Positions 14,512 to 23,069 of a stretch of DNA of 49,909 nucleotides are shown here, one piece after another. The notes beneath the pieces were generated by a model. It searched no databases and had not been told where the DNA came from. It saw nothing but the letters and a program-made list of their open reading frames with translations. This DNA comes from JAOPZW01 sp036379935. Lineage in GTDB: Bacteria; Actinomycetota; Thermoleophilia; Solirubrobacterales; Solirubrobacteraceae. Location of the stretch: NCBI GenBank assembly GCA_036379935.1, contig DASVFT010000072.1, positions 1 through 49,909 of the forward strand, written 5' to 3'. Made by a program: the position numbers and the translations under genes. Positions within the stretch are counted from its first letter, which is position 1. Each line of letters opens with the position of its first letter.

Positions 14512-15438
14512 ATGGCGTGGACGGCAGCGGTTCAGCGGGAGGGTGCGCGGTCTCGCCGTCGCCGGAGGGTGCGGCTGCCCTGGCAGCTCGGCTTCCTGGC
14601 CCCCGCCATGCTGTTCCTGGCGGCCGCCTCGATCTACCCGCTCGTCCAGCTCGTGCGTATGAGCCTGAGCGACGTCACGCCGGAGACGATCGCGGGCCAC
14701 TGGCCGTTCGTGGGCCTGCGGCAGCTCAAGGCGGTCTTCGTCAACGACCAGTTCAGCCAGTCGCTGACGAACACGGCCATCTACACCCTCGTGGTGCTCT
14801 TGGTGGCCCTGGTCGGAGGGCTGATCGTTGCCCTGGGACTGAGTCGGCGGGGACGGCTGTCGAAGACGACGACCACCGTGATGCTGGCCGTCTGGCTGGC
14901 GCCCCCGATCGCCTCCGGGCTCATGTGGAAGTTCCTGCTCAGCTCCGACGGCGCCATCAACTCGGTGCTCGGCCAGCTCGGGATCGCGCGAAGGCCGATC
15001 GAGTTCCTCGTGACGGGTCGCCTCCCCCTCCTGTCGGTTGCCCTGGTCAACGCGTGGATCGTGGTGCCGTTCGCCGCGATCGTGCTGCGCTCGGCGCTGC
15101 TCGACGTGCCCCGCGACATCCTCGAGCAGGCCGACGTCGACGGCGCCAACGGCCGCCAGCGCCTCCAGCACATCGTGCTGCCGATCCTCAGGCCGGCGCT
15201 GCTCGTCCTTGGCAGCCTCATCGTCGTCTACGCGTTCAAGAGCTTCGACTTCATCTACGTGATGACCGGCGGCGGACCGGGGACCTCGAGCAGCACGCTG
15301 CCGTTCCTGGGCTGGAAGCTGTCGTTCGTCGCGTATCAGTACGGGCAGGGCGCAGCGGTCGCCGTGATCGCAATGATCATCGTGTCGCTGTTCTCGATCT
15401 TCTACGTCCGCTCGGTCAAGGACGAGGTCCAGGCGTGA
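14512..15438 (+). CDS. Sugar ABC transporter permease (MalF/UgpA type)
   Basis: A 308-residue inner-membrane subunit with six hydrophobic segments, the first at LGFLAPAMLFLAAASIYPLV after a basic N-terminus. The cytoplasmic EAA loop that contacts the ATPase reads EQADVDGANGRQRLQHIVLP around residues 203-223. The start at ATG 14512 follows GGGGAGG. Its stop overlaps the start of the second permease by one base. It forms a channel with that permease and uses the ATPase at 11795. The substrate is probably an alpha-galactoside or related sugar, judged from the GH36 gene downstream. Confidence 0.93.
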   Translation: MAWTAAVQREGARSRRRRRVRLPWQLGFLAPAMLFLAAASIYPLVQLVRMSLSDVTPETIAGHWPFVGLRQLKAVFVNDQFSQSLTNTAIYTLVVLLVALVGGLIVALGLSRRGRLSKTTTTVMLAVWLAPPIASGLMWKFLLSSDGAINSVLGQLGIARRPIEFLVTGRLPLLSVALVNAWIVVPFAAIVLRSALLDVPRDILEQADVDGANGRQRLQHIVLPILRPALLVLGSLIVVYAFKSFDFIYVMTGGGPGTSSSTLPFLGWKLSFVAYQYGQGAAVAVIAMIIVSLFSIFYVRSVKDEVQA

Positions 15439-16262
15439 TGTCCAGCGTCTCGCGCCGCGCGGGCCTCCCGGCCCGCATCGTGATGCTCGCCACGCTGGCG
15501 ATCTACGGCGTCCCCGGGCTGTTCATGGTCATGACGTCCCTGCGCACGAACTCGGAGGTCTACGCCAAGGCCTTCGACTTCCACTTCAGGCCCACGCTGA
15601 AGGCGTACCAGGCGGTCGGCGACTACGACGTGACCGCGGCGGTGTGGTCGTCGGTGCGCATCACCGGCCTGACGACGCTCCTGGTGCTCGCCCTCGGGGT
15701 CCCGGCGGCGTACGCGCTGGCGCGGATGGTCGGGCGCCTCCGTTCGGTGGGACTCGCCTCGCTGATCCTGCTCCAGCTCCTACCGGCCTCGACGCTCGTC
15801 ATACCGCTGTACCAGGTGCTGCGCAGCCTGGGCCTGCTCGGCAGCGTCCAGGGGGTGATCTTCGCCTGCACCGCGTATTACCTTCCGTTCGCCGTCATCC
15901 TGCTGCGCCCGTTCTTCCTCGGTGTTCCGGTCGACATCGAGAACGCCGCCCTGATCGACGGTGCCTCGCGCGCCCGGATCTTCTGGCAGATCGTGCTGCC
16001 ACTCGCTCGCAACGGCGTCGTGACCGTTGGCGTGCTCGTGGCGATGATCGTTTGGGGCGATTTCCTCTTCGCGCTCACGCTGCTGGTCAACCCGAGCGAC
16101 TACCCGCTCAGCACCCTGCTCGCCCAGCAGGTCAGCGACTTCGGCATCAACTGGCCGCGCCTGATGGCGCTGGCCATCGTCGCCGCGGCGCCGATCGTCG
16201 CGCTCTTCCTGGCGATGGAGCGGCGCCTGTCGGCCGGCCTCTCGGTCGGTGGTGTCAAGTGA
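15438..16262 (+). CDS. Sugar ABC transporter permease (MalG/UgpE type)
   Basis: A 274-residue second permease. The first membrane segment is IVMLATLAIYGVPGLFMVMT, followed by the family-typical SLRTNSEVYAKAFDF and FHFRPTLKAYQAV, and four or five more hydrophobic stretches. The EAA loop is ENAALIDGASRARIFWQIVL followed by PLARNG. The start ATG 15438 shares one base with the upstream stop; its own end overlaps the GTG of the epimerase gene by four bases. From here to 21893 every gene overlaps the next by four bases, so transport and catabolic genes form one translationally coupled unit. Confidence 0.93.
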   Translation: MSSVSRRAGLPARIVMLATLAIYGVPGLFMVMTSLRTNSEVYAKAFDFHFRPTLKAYQAVGDYDVTAAVWSSVRITGLTTLLVLALGVPAAYALARMVGRLRSVGLASLILLQLLPASTLVIPLYQVLRSLGLLGSVQGVIFACTAYYLPFAVILLRPFFLGVPVDIENAALIDGASRARIFWQIVLPLARNGVVTVGVLVAMIVWGDFLFALTLLVNPSDYPLSTLLAQQVSDFGINWPRLMALAIVAAAPIVALFLAMERRLSAGLSVGGVK

Positions 16263-16987
16263 AGGTGCTGGTCACCGGCGCCGCCGGGTTCCTCGGTCGC
16301 GCGATCGTCGAGCGCCTCGGCCGCGACCACGACCTCACCCTGGTCGACCTGCGCGCGAGCGGTGGCCCCGACGATGGCTGGGCCGCCGTCGACGTCACCG
16401 ATCTCGCGGCGATGCGCGAGCTCGCGCGCGGGCAGGCCGCGGTCGTCCATGCCGCGGCCCTCGTGCGCGAGCGCGACGACGCCCCCATCGAGGCCTTCGC
16501 CCGGACCACCGTGCTGGGGACCTGGACCGTCTCGGAGGCGTGCGCGCTGGAGGGCGTGCCAGTACTCGTCAACGTGTCGAGCATCGCAGCCGACGGCATG
16601 CCTCACCCCGCCGGTCGGCCCCGTCGAGTCGGCGACCGCCCCTGCTTCGGCCCCGAGGACCGCCACTACGCGATCTCCAAGCACCTCGGCGAGGCGATCG
16701 TGGACGCCTATGGCGTGGCCTTCGGGCTGCGGGTCCTGAACCTGCGCCCCGGCGTGCTGGCGGGCGACCCGGCCAACCCGCCGCCGCGCCGACCCCCCGG
16801 CCGCGAGCCGTGCTGGTTCTCCCACGTCGATCCGCGCGACGTGGCCGATGGCGTGGCGCGCGCCCTGGCGTCCAACGCCTCGGGCACGTATCACCTCGTC
16901 GCGGCGCGTCCCGACGCCCTCTGCGACTGGGTGCCCGCAGCGCGCGACTTCGGCTATCGCCCGATCCGGCGGTGGGACGCGGCATGA
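16259..16987 (+). CDS. NAD-dependent epimerase/dehydratase-family protein, uronate-dehydrogenase-like
   Basis: A 242-residue extended-SDR protein starting at GTG 16259 (VKVLVTGAAGFLGRAIVERL). Asp in LTLVDLRAS fixes NAD, VVHAAALVRERD is the H-A-A segment after the third strand, LVNVSSIAADG holds the catalytic Ser, and YAISKHLGEAIVDAY the Tyr-Lys pair. The protein is short for a nucleotide-sugar epimerase and resembles uronate dehydrogenases and related sugar dehydrogenases that oxidise the anomeric carbon to a lactone. The lactonase (SMP-30) and UxaA-type dehydratase downstream fit such a product. The start and end each overlap a neighbour by four bases. Confidence 0.78.
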   Translation: MKVLVTGAAGFLGRAIVERLGRDHDLTLVDLRASGGPDDGWAAVDVTDLAAMRELARGQAAVVHAAALVRERDDAPIEAFARTTVLGTWTVSEACALEGVPVLVNVSSIAADGMPHPAGRPRRVGDRPCFGPEDRHYAISKHLGEAIVDAYGVAFGLRVLNLRPGVLAGDPANPPPRRPPGREPCWFSHVDPRDVADGVARALASNASGTYHLVAARPDALCDWVPAARDFGYRPIRRWDAA

Positions 16988-17673
16988 CCCGCGTCGGCGA
17001 GCGCGTCCTCGTCACCGGCGCGAGCCGCGGCCTTGGCCAGGCTCTCGCGGTGGCGTTTGCCCGGGAGGGAGCCGCAGTGCTCGGCACCGGCCGCGACGCC
17101 GCCGGGCTGCGGCGCACCGCGGAGCTCTGCAAGGGACACGCCGGCGAGTTCATGTCCGCGCTTCTCGACGTCACGATGCCGGACCGCGTGCGCGAGCTCG
17201 TCGCCGAGTACGACGACCTCTCCGTGTGCGTGGTCAACGCCGGCGTGGCCGAGGTCCGGCCCTTCGCGCAGACCGAGCTCGAGGATCTCGAGCGCCTGTG
17301 GCAGGTCGACGTCGCGGGGGCATTCGTCACGATGCAGGCCGCCGCGGCGTCGATGACGCGTCGCCGGACTGGGCGCATCGTCGTCATCGCCTCCGACGCC
17401 GGCTACCAGGGGATCGCGCGGATGGCGGGCTACGTCGCAGCCAAGCACGCGCTGCTCGGCCTCTGCCGGACGCTCGCGCTGGAGCTCGAGGGCACCGGCG
17501 TGGGGCTCACCGTCGTGTGCCCCGGACCCATCCGCACCGAGCTCCTGGGGGACCTCGCGCCGGGCGAGGGCATGGACCCCGACGATGTCGCCGCCCTGGT
17601 CGTCGCCGCCGCCGCAACGACCTCAACGCTCGCCTTCGTCGAGCTGCGCCTGCATGGCGACGCCCGCGCGTGA
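16984..17673 (+). CDS. SDR-family oxidoreductase
   Basis: A 229-residue classical SDR, on the short side. It has VLVTGASRGLGQALAVAFAR, a Gly-Arg after strand 2 (VLGTGRDAAGL, favouring NADP), CVVNAGVAEVRPFA, the catalytic Ser in VVIASDAGYQGIARMAGY, YVAAKHALLGLCRTLALELE and CPGPIRTELLG. The C-terminus after that is truncated compared with typical members: the usual ITGQxLxVDGG segment is replaced by LAFVELRLHGDARA. That form is common in SDRs acting on larger or polymer-linked substrates. It overlaps both neighbours by four bases and is cotranscribed with the GH36 enzyme. Confidence 0.85.
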   Translation: MTRVGERVLVTGASRGLGQALAVAFAREGAAVLGTGRDAAGLRRTAELCKGHAGEFMSALLDVTMPDRVRELVAEYDDLSVCVVNAGVAEVRPFAQTELEDLERLWQVDVAGAFVTMQAAAASMTRRRTGRIVVIASDAGYQGIARMAGYVAAKHALLGLCRTLALELEGTGVGLTVVCPGPIRTELLGDLAPGEGMDPDDVAALVVAAAATTSTLAFVELRLHGDARA

Positions 17674-19577
17674 CCTGGCTTCCGCGGATCCTCGGGGCCC
17701 TGCGCCTGGACGACCTCGCCGACCAGCCGGGCAACGTCGTTCCATTCGCCGTCCGGGCCGAGACCGAGATCGGCTGGTTGCCTCCGACCATCGAGGAGCG
17801 CGGCGCGCACTCCTGGCGCCTGCGTGCGGGATCGCCGCAGGGGCTCGAGGCGACGTGGATGGTCACCGAATATGCGGACACCCGCGCCGTCGAGTGCTCC
17901 GGCGAGCTCCGCAACGTCGGCCGTGAGACGGTGGTGGGGATCCGCGAGCTTTGGACCCTCGACGCCCGGGTCGGCCTACCCGAGCGCTGGGGTGAGCCGT
18001 GGGTGCGCTGCGTCAACGGCGTGCGCTTCCTGCCCAGCCACTTCCCGCCCGACGACTACCGCTACGTCGATCGCCAGCTTCTCCGGACCCCACAGGTCTA
18101 CACGCCGGTGGGCGGATCGGCGCTGGAGGACGGGCGGTCGTCGGGCCGCGACCTCCCCTGCCTGATCCTGGCCTCCGCGCCGGCGGGCCGCGGGTTCGCC
18201 CTCTTCTACGAGTGGTCGGGGCTGTGGACGCTCGGAGTCACCCAGGACCCCACGCCGGCGGGCGGGTCGTGGCCCTGGCCCATCCAGCTGGGCGCGGCGA
18301 TCTGGGGCCTGTCGATCGACCTGCGGCCCGGCGAGCGCCTGCCGTTCGCCAACCTCGCGATCGCCGGCTTCGACGGCGGGCTCTCCGAGGGGGGCAACGC
18401 GCTGCGCCGCCACGTCGCCCGCCATGTCGCGCCGAGCCTGGGGGGCGAGCCGGTCCAGCCGCCGACGAGCTTCAACCACTACTTCGCGTTCGTCAACGAC
18501 TTCACGGCCGCCAAGCTCGAGCCGGCGGTCGACGCCGCGGCGGCCTGCGGCCTCGAGTACTTCGTCGTCGACGCCGGCTGGTTCCGCGGCGGCTTCCGCC
18601 GCGGCATCGGCAACTGGGGCGAGGCCGACCCCGCGAAGTTCCCGGACGGAATGCCCGCCTTCGCCCGCCACGTGGGCCAGCGCGGCCTGCGCTTCGGCAC
18701 CTGGTTCGAGCCCGAGTTCGCCCATGTCTCCAGCACGCTGTTCGCCGAGCACCCCGAGTGGTTCCTGCGCGGGCCCCATACGTCGCCCTGGGCCACGCCG
18801 ACCGACGTCCACTACCCCGACGGCGTGCGCATGACCGACGTCTTCGACCTCGGGGAGAACTTCGCGCTGATGGACTTCGGGCTCGCCGAGGTCCAGCAGT
18901 GGTGGATGGACCGCATCATCGAGGCGTACGAGCGCTGGGACGTGCGCTGGATCCTATGGGACTTCAACCAGCCGCCACGCCCCTACTGGGATCATGAGGC
19001 ACCGGTCGGGCGCGTCGGCCTGCGGCAGGTCGGCCACGTCGAGGGGCTGTATCGCGTCCTCGACGAGGTCATGCGGGCCTGCCCGGATCTCCTCATCGAG
19101 CAGTGCGCGAGCGGCGGCTTTCGCATCGACCTCGGGACGGTGCGACGCGGCCACACGTTCTGGATGAACGACCACACGACGCACTCCGACGTCGTGCGCG
19201 CGCTGCAGCACGGGCTCAACGAGGTCCTCCCCGGCATCTACGCCAACACCAACCTCGCGCAGGGCCGCTTCGACTACGCCGAGTACGACTTCCTGTCCCA
19301 CGGTGGCGGCTCCTTCGGCTTCAGCGGCCGGCTGTGGGAGGCCTCGGGCGCCGAGCTCGAGCGCCTCCACGACTTCGTGACGCGCTTCAAGGGCTACCGG
19401 CATCTGCTTGCTGACGACTACGAGCGGTCGACAGGCAATCCCCAGAGCGCGTCGGAGTACGCGCACGCGGTCTGGACCGACGGCGGTGCGTCCGTGGAGA
19501 TGACCTTCAACGCGGACCGGCGCGGGAGCGCGGAGCTCCGCCATACCGGGCCCCCGGCGGTCGAGGCGGGCCGATGA
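17670..19577 (+). CDS. GH36-type alpha-galactosidase (melibiase-like)
   Basis: A 635-residue glycoside hydrolase starting at GTG 17670. Residues about 1-270 form the N-terminal beta-sandwich. The catalytic barrel follows: SFNHYFAFVNDFTAAKLEPA, YFVVDAGWFRGGF, RFGTWFEPEFAHVS, VRWILWDFNQPPRPYW with the probable nucleophile Asp431, and EQCASGGFRIDLG with the probable acid/base Asp487. A short C-terminal domain closes it. Canonical GH36 enzymes have KWDMNR where this has LWDFNQ, and ENCSSGGGRFD where this has EQCASGGFRID, so substrate preference may differ from raffinose or melibiose. No signal peptide is seen, so it acts inside the cell on imported oligosaccharide. Gene overlaps of four bases occur on both sides. 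Confidence 0.88.
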   Translation: MTWLPRILGALRLDDLADQPGNVVPFAVRAETEIGWLPPTIEERGAHSWRLRAGSPQGLEATWMVTEYADTRAVECSGELRNVGRETVVGIRELWTLDARVGLPERWGEPWVRCVNGVRFLPSHFPPDDYRYVDRQLLRTPQVYTPVGGSALEDGRSSGRDLPCLILASAPAGRGFALFYEWSGLWTLGVTQDPTPAGGSWPWPIQLGAAIWGLSIDLRPGERLPFANLAIAGFDGGLSEGGNALRRHVARHVAPSLGGEPVQPPTSFNHYFAFVNDFTAAKLEPAVDAAAACGLEYFVVDAGWFRGGFRRGIGNWGEADPAKFPDGMPAFARHVGQRGLRFGTWFEPEFAHVSSTLFAEHPEWFLRGPHTSPWATPTDVHYPDGVRMTDVFDLGENFALMDFGLAEVQQWWMDRIIEAYERWDVRWILWDFNQPPRPYWDHEAPVGRVGLRQVGHVEGLYRVLDEVMRACPDLLIEQCASGGFRIDLGTVRRGHTFWMNDHTTHSDVVRALQHGLNEVLPGIYANTNLAQGRFDYAEYDFLSHGGGSFGFSGRLWEASGAELERLHDFVTRFKGYRHLLADDYERSTGNPQSASEYAHAVWTDGGASVEMTFNADRRGSAELRHTGPPAVEAGR

Positions 19578-19867
19578 GGTCGGCGGACGCCGCGCTGCTG
19601 CGCGTGCGCGCTGGCGACTCGGTCGCGGTGGCCCTGCGTGATCTGCGCGCAGGGGAGGAGGTTGCATGCCCTGGGCGCGACATCCCGCTGGTCATCGCCT
19701 CGGACGTCCCGCAGGCCCACAAGGTCGCCCTCGGTGCCATGAGCGTCGGGGAGGCAGTCGTGAAGTACGGCGTCGTGATCGGCACGGCGACCGCAGCGAT
19801 CGCCCCCGGCGAGCACGTGCACGTCCACAACATCGCCAGCGCCCGGGTAGGGGCAGCCGCGCCGTGA
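19574..19867 (+). CDS. UxaA N-terminal-type (SAF domain) small subunit
   Basis: A 97-residue protein equal to the N-terminal SAF domain of altronate/galactarate dehydratases. DSVAVALRDLRAGEEVACPG, IPLVIASDVPQAHKVALGAM, VKYGVVIGTATAAIAPGEHV and HVHNIASARVG are the family blocks; the G-E-x-V-H-x-H-N motif is diagnostic. In E. coli UxaA this domain is fused to the catalytic part; here it is a separate gene directly before it, with ATGA/GTGA overlaps on both sides. It probably forms one enzyme complex with the product of 19864. Confidence 0.88.
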   Translation: MRSADAALLRVRAGDSVAVALRDLRAGEEVACPGRDIPLVIASDVPQAHKVALGAMSVGEAVVKYGVVIGTATAAIAPGEHVHVHNIASARVGAAAP

Positions 19868-21033
19868 GCTCGCTCACCTTCCGCGGCTTCCGGCGCCCGG
19901 ACGGCCGCGTCGGCGTCCGCAACCACGTGCTCGTCGTGCCGACGGTCATCTGCGCCAACGGGGTCATCGAGAGCCTCGATCGCGCCGACGACGTGGGGCC
20001 GCTCGCCCTCGTCACCCACCAGCACGGCTGTGGTCAGATCGGCGACGACCTCGCGCTGACGCAGCGCACGCTGGGCGGCATCGTCACCAACCCGAACGTG
20101 GCCGCCGTGGCGCTCGTCAGCCTGGGGTGCGAGACGAACCAGCCCGACGCGCTCGCGGACCGCGCGCGTGGCGCCGGCAAGGTCGTGGAGACGTTCTCGA
20201 TCCAGGAGCTCGGCGGGATCACGGCGACGTACGAGGCCGTGCGCCGGTGGGTCGTGGCGACCCAGACGACGGTCCATGCCGAGCGGGAGGAGATCCCCGC
20301 TGCCGAGCTGGTCGTGGGTCTGGAGTGCGGCGGATCCGATGCCTGGTCCGGAATCACCGCCAACCCCGCTCTCGGGCTGGCGGCCGACGCCCTTGTCGAG
20401 GCGGGCGCGACCGTGGTGTTGGCGGAGACGCCGGAGGCCATCGGCGCCGAGCATCTGCTGGCCGCGCGGGCCCGTACTCCGGAGGTGGCCGCGCGCCTGC
20501 GCGAGCGCGTCCGCGCCTGGGAGGAGCAGGCAGGGCGTCGGGGCGTGGACATCCGCGGCGCCCAGCCCGCCGTGGGCAACATCGCCGGGGGGCTCTCGAC
20601 GATCGAGGAGAAGAGCGTGGGCGCGCTGCAGAAGGGCGGCTCGACGCCGCTGAACGAGGTGATCGACTACGCGGCGCGGCCGGGCCAGAGCGGGCTCGTC
20701 TTCATGGACACGCCCGGCCAGGACATCGAGCAGGTGACCGGCCTGGCGGCCGGCGGCGCGCAGCTCGTGTGCTTCACGACCGGACGCGGGACGCCGACCG
20801 GCTCACCGGTGCTGCCGGTCCTGAAGATCTCCAGCAACACACGGATCGCGGAGCTCTTCGCCGAGCACATCGACGTGGACGCCGGCAGGATCGTCAGCGG
20901 CGAGGCCACACTCGAGGACGTCGGTCGCGAGCTCGTCCAGGCGATCCTCGACGTGGCGTCCGGCGCGCCCACCGCCGCGGAGCGCGGCCGGCATCGCGAG
21001 TTCGCCATACCGCGGCTATGGAGCAGCCTGTGA
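19864..21033 (+). CDS. UxaA-type dehydratase large subunit
   Basis: A 389-residue protein of the altronate/galactarate dehydratase C-terminal family, starting at GTG 19864. It begins FRGFRRPDGRVGVRNHVLVV, as usual, then LVTHQHGCGQIGDD, LGCETNQPDAL, ELVVGLECGGSDAWSGITAN and PALGLAADALVEAGATVVLA. The cysteines in HGCGQ, LGCET and LECGGSD are those expected to hold the iron. It would remove water from a sugar acid such as altronate, galactarate or a related aldonate, giving a 2-keto-3-deoxy acid. The next enzyme, an aldolase or kinase, is not in the window. It follows the SAF subunit with a four-base overlap. Confidence 0.88.
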   Translation: MSSLTFRGFRRPDGRVGVRNHVLVVPTVICANGVIESLDRADDVGPLALVTHQHGCGQIGDDLALTQRTLGGIVTNPNVAAVALVSLGCETNQPDALADRARGAGKVVETFSIQELGGITATYEAVRRWVVATQTTVHAEREEIPAAELVVGLECGGSDAWSGITANPALGLAADALVEAGATVVLAETPEAIGAEHLLAARARTPEVAARLRERVRAWEEQAGRRGVDIRGAQPAVGNIAGGLSTIEEKSVGALQKGGSTPLNEVIDYAARPGQSGLVFMDTPGQDIEQVTGLAAGGAQLVCFTTGRGTPTGSPVLPVLKISSNTRIAELFAEHIDVDAGRIVSGEATLEDVGRELVQAILDVASGAPTAAERGRHREFAIPRLWSSL

Positions 21034-21893
21034 AGGTCCAGATCGATGTGGTCCAGGCCGAGGCCGGGCTGCTGGCGGAGGGCCCGCTGTGGGATGAGGC
21101 GACGGAGACGCTCTACTGGGTCGACATCCCGGCGGGCACGGTGCACGCCCTCGACACGGCGGGGGCCAGGCGCTCGTGGGACGTGGCCGCCGACGTCGGC
21201 TGCATCGTCCTGCGCCGCGACGGCGGCGCCGTCGTCGCCCTGCGACACGGGCTGCATGCCCTCGACCTCACGACGGGAGCGGTGACGTTCCTGGCCGATG
21301 CCGAGCGCGACGACGTCACGACGCGCTACAACGACGGCAAGTGCGACCCGAGCGGGCGGCTGTGGGTCGGGACGCTGGACGACGAGGACCGTCCGACCGC
21401 GGCGCTCTATCGCCTCGACGCCGACCACTCGATGCACGAGGTCCGGTCCGGGGTGCGCTGCTCGAACGGCCTGGGATGGAGCCCGGACGGCGGCACGTTG
21501 TACTGGACCGACAGCCCCACCAGGAAGATCCTCGCCTTCGACTACGACGCCGACACCGGCGAGGCGCGGCGGCCTCGCGAGCTGGTGGGTGACGAGCGCG
21601 GCCTCCCGGACGGCCTGGCGGTCGACGCCGAGGGCTGCATCTGGTCGGCTCGCTGGGATGGCGACTGCGTGGTCCGCTACGCGCCCGACGGCCGCGTCCT
21701 GACGACGCTGCCGCTCCCCGTCAGCCGTCCCACGAGCGTGGCCTTCGGCGGTGCCGGGCTCGACCACCTGTACATCACGTCAGCGGCCTGGAAGCTCACC
21801 CCGCCCGAGCGTGAGCGCCAGCCGCTCGCGGGCGCGCTCTTCGTCTGCCGTCCGGGCGTCCAGGGGATGCCGGCGGCGCGGTTCGCCGGATGA
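21030..21893 (+). CDS. SMP-30/gluconolactonase-family lactonase
   Basis: A six-bladed beta-propeller lactonase. The metal ligands expected from human SMP-30 are visible: Glu in LLAEGPLWDE, Asn in RCSNGLGWSPDG and Asp in LPDGLAVDAEGC. The substrate-binding NDGKCDPSGRLWVGTLD is also present. It would open a sugar lactone made by one of the island's dehydrogenases. I chose GTG 21030, giving the four-base overlap seen throughout this operon (287 residues); ATG 21018 would add four residues. The following SDR gene overlaps its stop by four bases. Confidence 0.88.
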   Translation: MKVQIDVVQAEAGLLAEGPLWDEATETLYWVDIPAGTVHALDTAGARRSWDVAADVGCIVLRRDGGAVVALRHGLHALDLTTGAVTFLADAERDDVTTRYNDGKCDPSGRLWVGTLDDEDRPTAALYRLDADHSMHEVRSGVRCSNGLGWSPDGGTLYWTDSPTRKILAFDYDADTGEARRPRELVGDERGLPDGLAVDAEGCIWSARWDGDCVVRYAPDGRVLTTLPLPVSRPTSVAFGGAGLDHLYITSAAWKLTPPERERQPLAGALFVCRPGVQGMPAARFAG

Positions 21894-22717
21894 CGTCCGC
21901 ACTCGAGGGCCGCACCGCGCTGGTCACCGGGGGCGGCAGCTCCATCGGGCTGGGCTGCGCCAAGCGCCTGGTGCGCGACGGGGCACGCGTGACGATCGCG
22001 GGGCGCAACGTCGAGCGGTTGCGGGCCGCGGTGGACGTGCTGGCTGCGCAAGCCGCGGGCGGCGGCCGCGCGAGCTGGGTGCGCTGCGACGTCACCGACG
22101 AGCAGGACGTCCTCGGCGCCGTCGCCGCCGCGTCAGATGCGGACGGAGGCCTGGACATGTGCGTGGCGGCGGCCGGGGCCAACAGCGGGCTGGCGCCCGT
22201 CACCGCCTACCCCACGGCGTGGTTCGAAGCCGACCTGCGGCTCAACGTGCTGGGGACCCTGTTCACCCTGCGCCACGCCGGCGCCGCGATGGCGCGGTCC
22301 GGAGGCGGGTCGTTCGTCTACATCTCCTCACACGTCACGAGGCTGACCTTCGCCCTCACCGCCGGCTACTCCGCGTCGAAGGCGGCGGCCGAGGCGCTGA
22401 TCCGGGTGGCGGCCGAGGAGCTCGGGAGTGCCCGGGTCCGCGTCAACTGCGTCCGTCCGGGACTGGTGGCGCGGATCATGCCCGACCCTGCGTTCGCCGT
22501 CGCCGGGCTCACCGACGAGCCGGACGTCGTCGCCGAGTAGGAGCGCAACACGCCGCTCGGTCGCACCGGCGTCCCCGACGACGTAGCCGGCCTCGTCCGG
22601 TTCATGCTCGGCGACGAGTCGGGATGGATGACGGGACAGAGCATCGGGGTCGACGGGGGCAACGAGTTGCGCTGCGCCCCCTCGTTCGCAGCCTTCTCCG
22701 GCGTGCCGCTGTCATAG
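21890..22717 (+). pseudogene. SDR-family oxidoreductase interrupted by an in-frame amber codon
   Basis: The last gene of the sugar operon. ATG 21890 leads to a classical SDR: ALVTGGGSSIGLGCAKRLVR, GRNVERLRAAVD, VAAAGANSGLAPV, FVYISSHVTRLT, YSASKAAAEALIRVAAEELG and VRVNCVRPGLV. TAG at 22538-22540 (codon 217) stops it at PDVVAE. The same frame resumes at once with ERNTPLGRTGVPDDVAGLVR, FMLGDESGWMTGQSIGVDGG and ends at TAG 22715, i.e. the normal C-terminal 58 residues. The family usually has an aromatic residue (often Tyr) where the TAG stands. No frame change and intact codon bias suggest a recent single-base event, read-through, or an assembly error. Confidence 0.8.
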
Positions 22718-23069
22718 GGCCGGCTGACCGTGCGGCTTGCCTCGCTGCTCGTCGACGGGCGCCCAGCTCGCTCGGGCCACGCCCGAGGGCTATGCGCTCC
22801 TGCCAACGCAGGACGAACCCGCCGGAGCGAAGCCATTGCGAGATCACCGATGGCGTGGATCTTGTGGCTGTGAATCGTCGTGGCCAGCCCCATACCGGGG
22901 CCTTCCGGCGTCGACGGTTGAGTGCGTCGCGACCGGGCGTGGCGGGGGTGCGAGGTCGCCCAGTCTCAGGAGTCGGAGCCCGCGTCAGATCGTCGCGGAC
23001 CTCGAGCGACGGACGGGCCTGCTTGCGGGTGAAGCGCAACGGCGGCCGCGACGCGTCGCGGCCGATGGC
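22718..23069. other. Intergenic stretch with no recognisable gene
   Basis: About 350 bases between the stop of the interrupted SDR and the LysR remnant. Frames are open only by GC bias, and none gives a protein I can place. It probably belongs to the same decayed segment as the fragments that follow. Confidence 0.5.

Noticed and set aside
22538..22540. TAG in the SDR as a pyrrolysine codon
   Set aside because: Pyrrolysine is confined to particular methylamine enzymes and lineages, and nothing here suggests the machinery; the site is where a Tyr is usual.
22602..23069. Extension of the LysR frame beyond its normal end
   Set aside because: The frame stays open only because stops are rare in GC-rich DNA; the residues past the usual C-terminus are Arg/Pro-rich and overlap the end of the SDR on the other strand.
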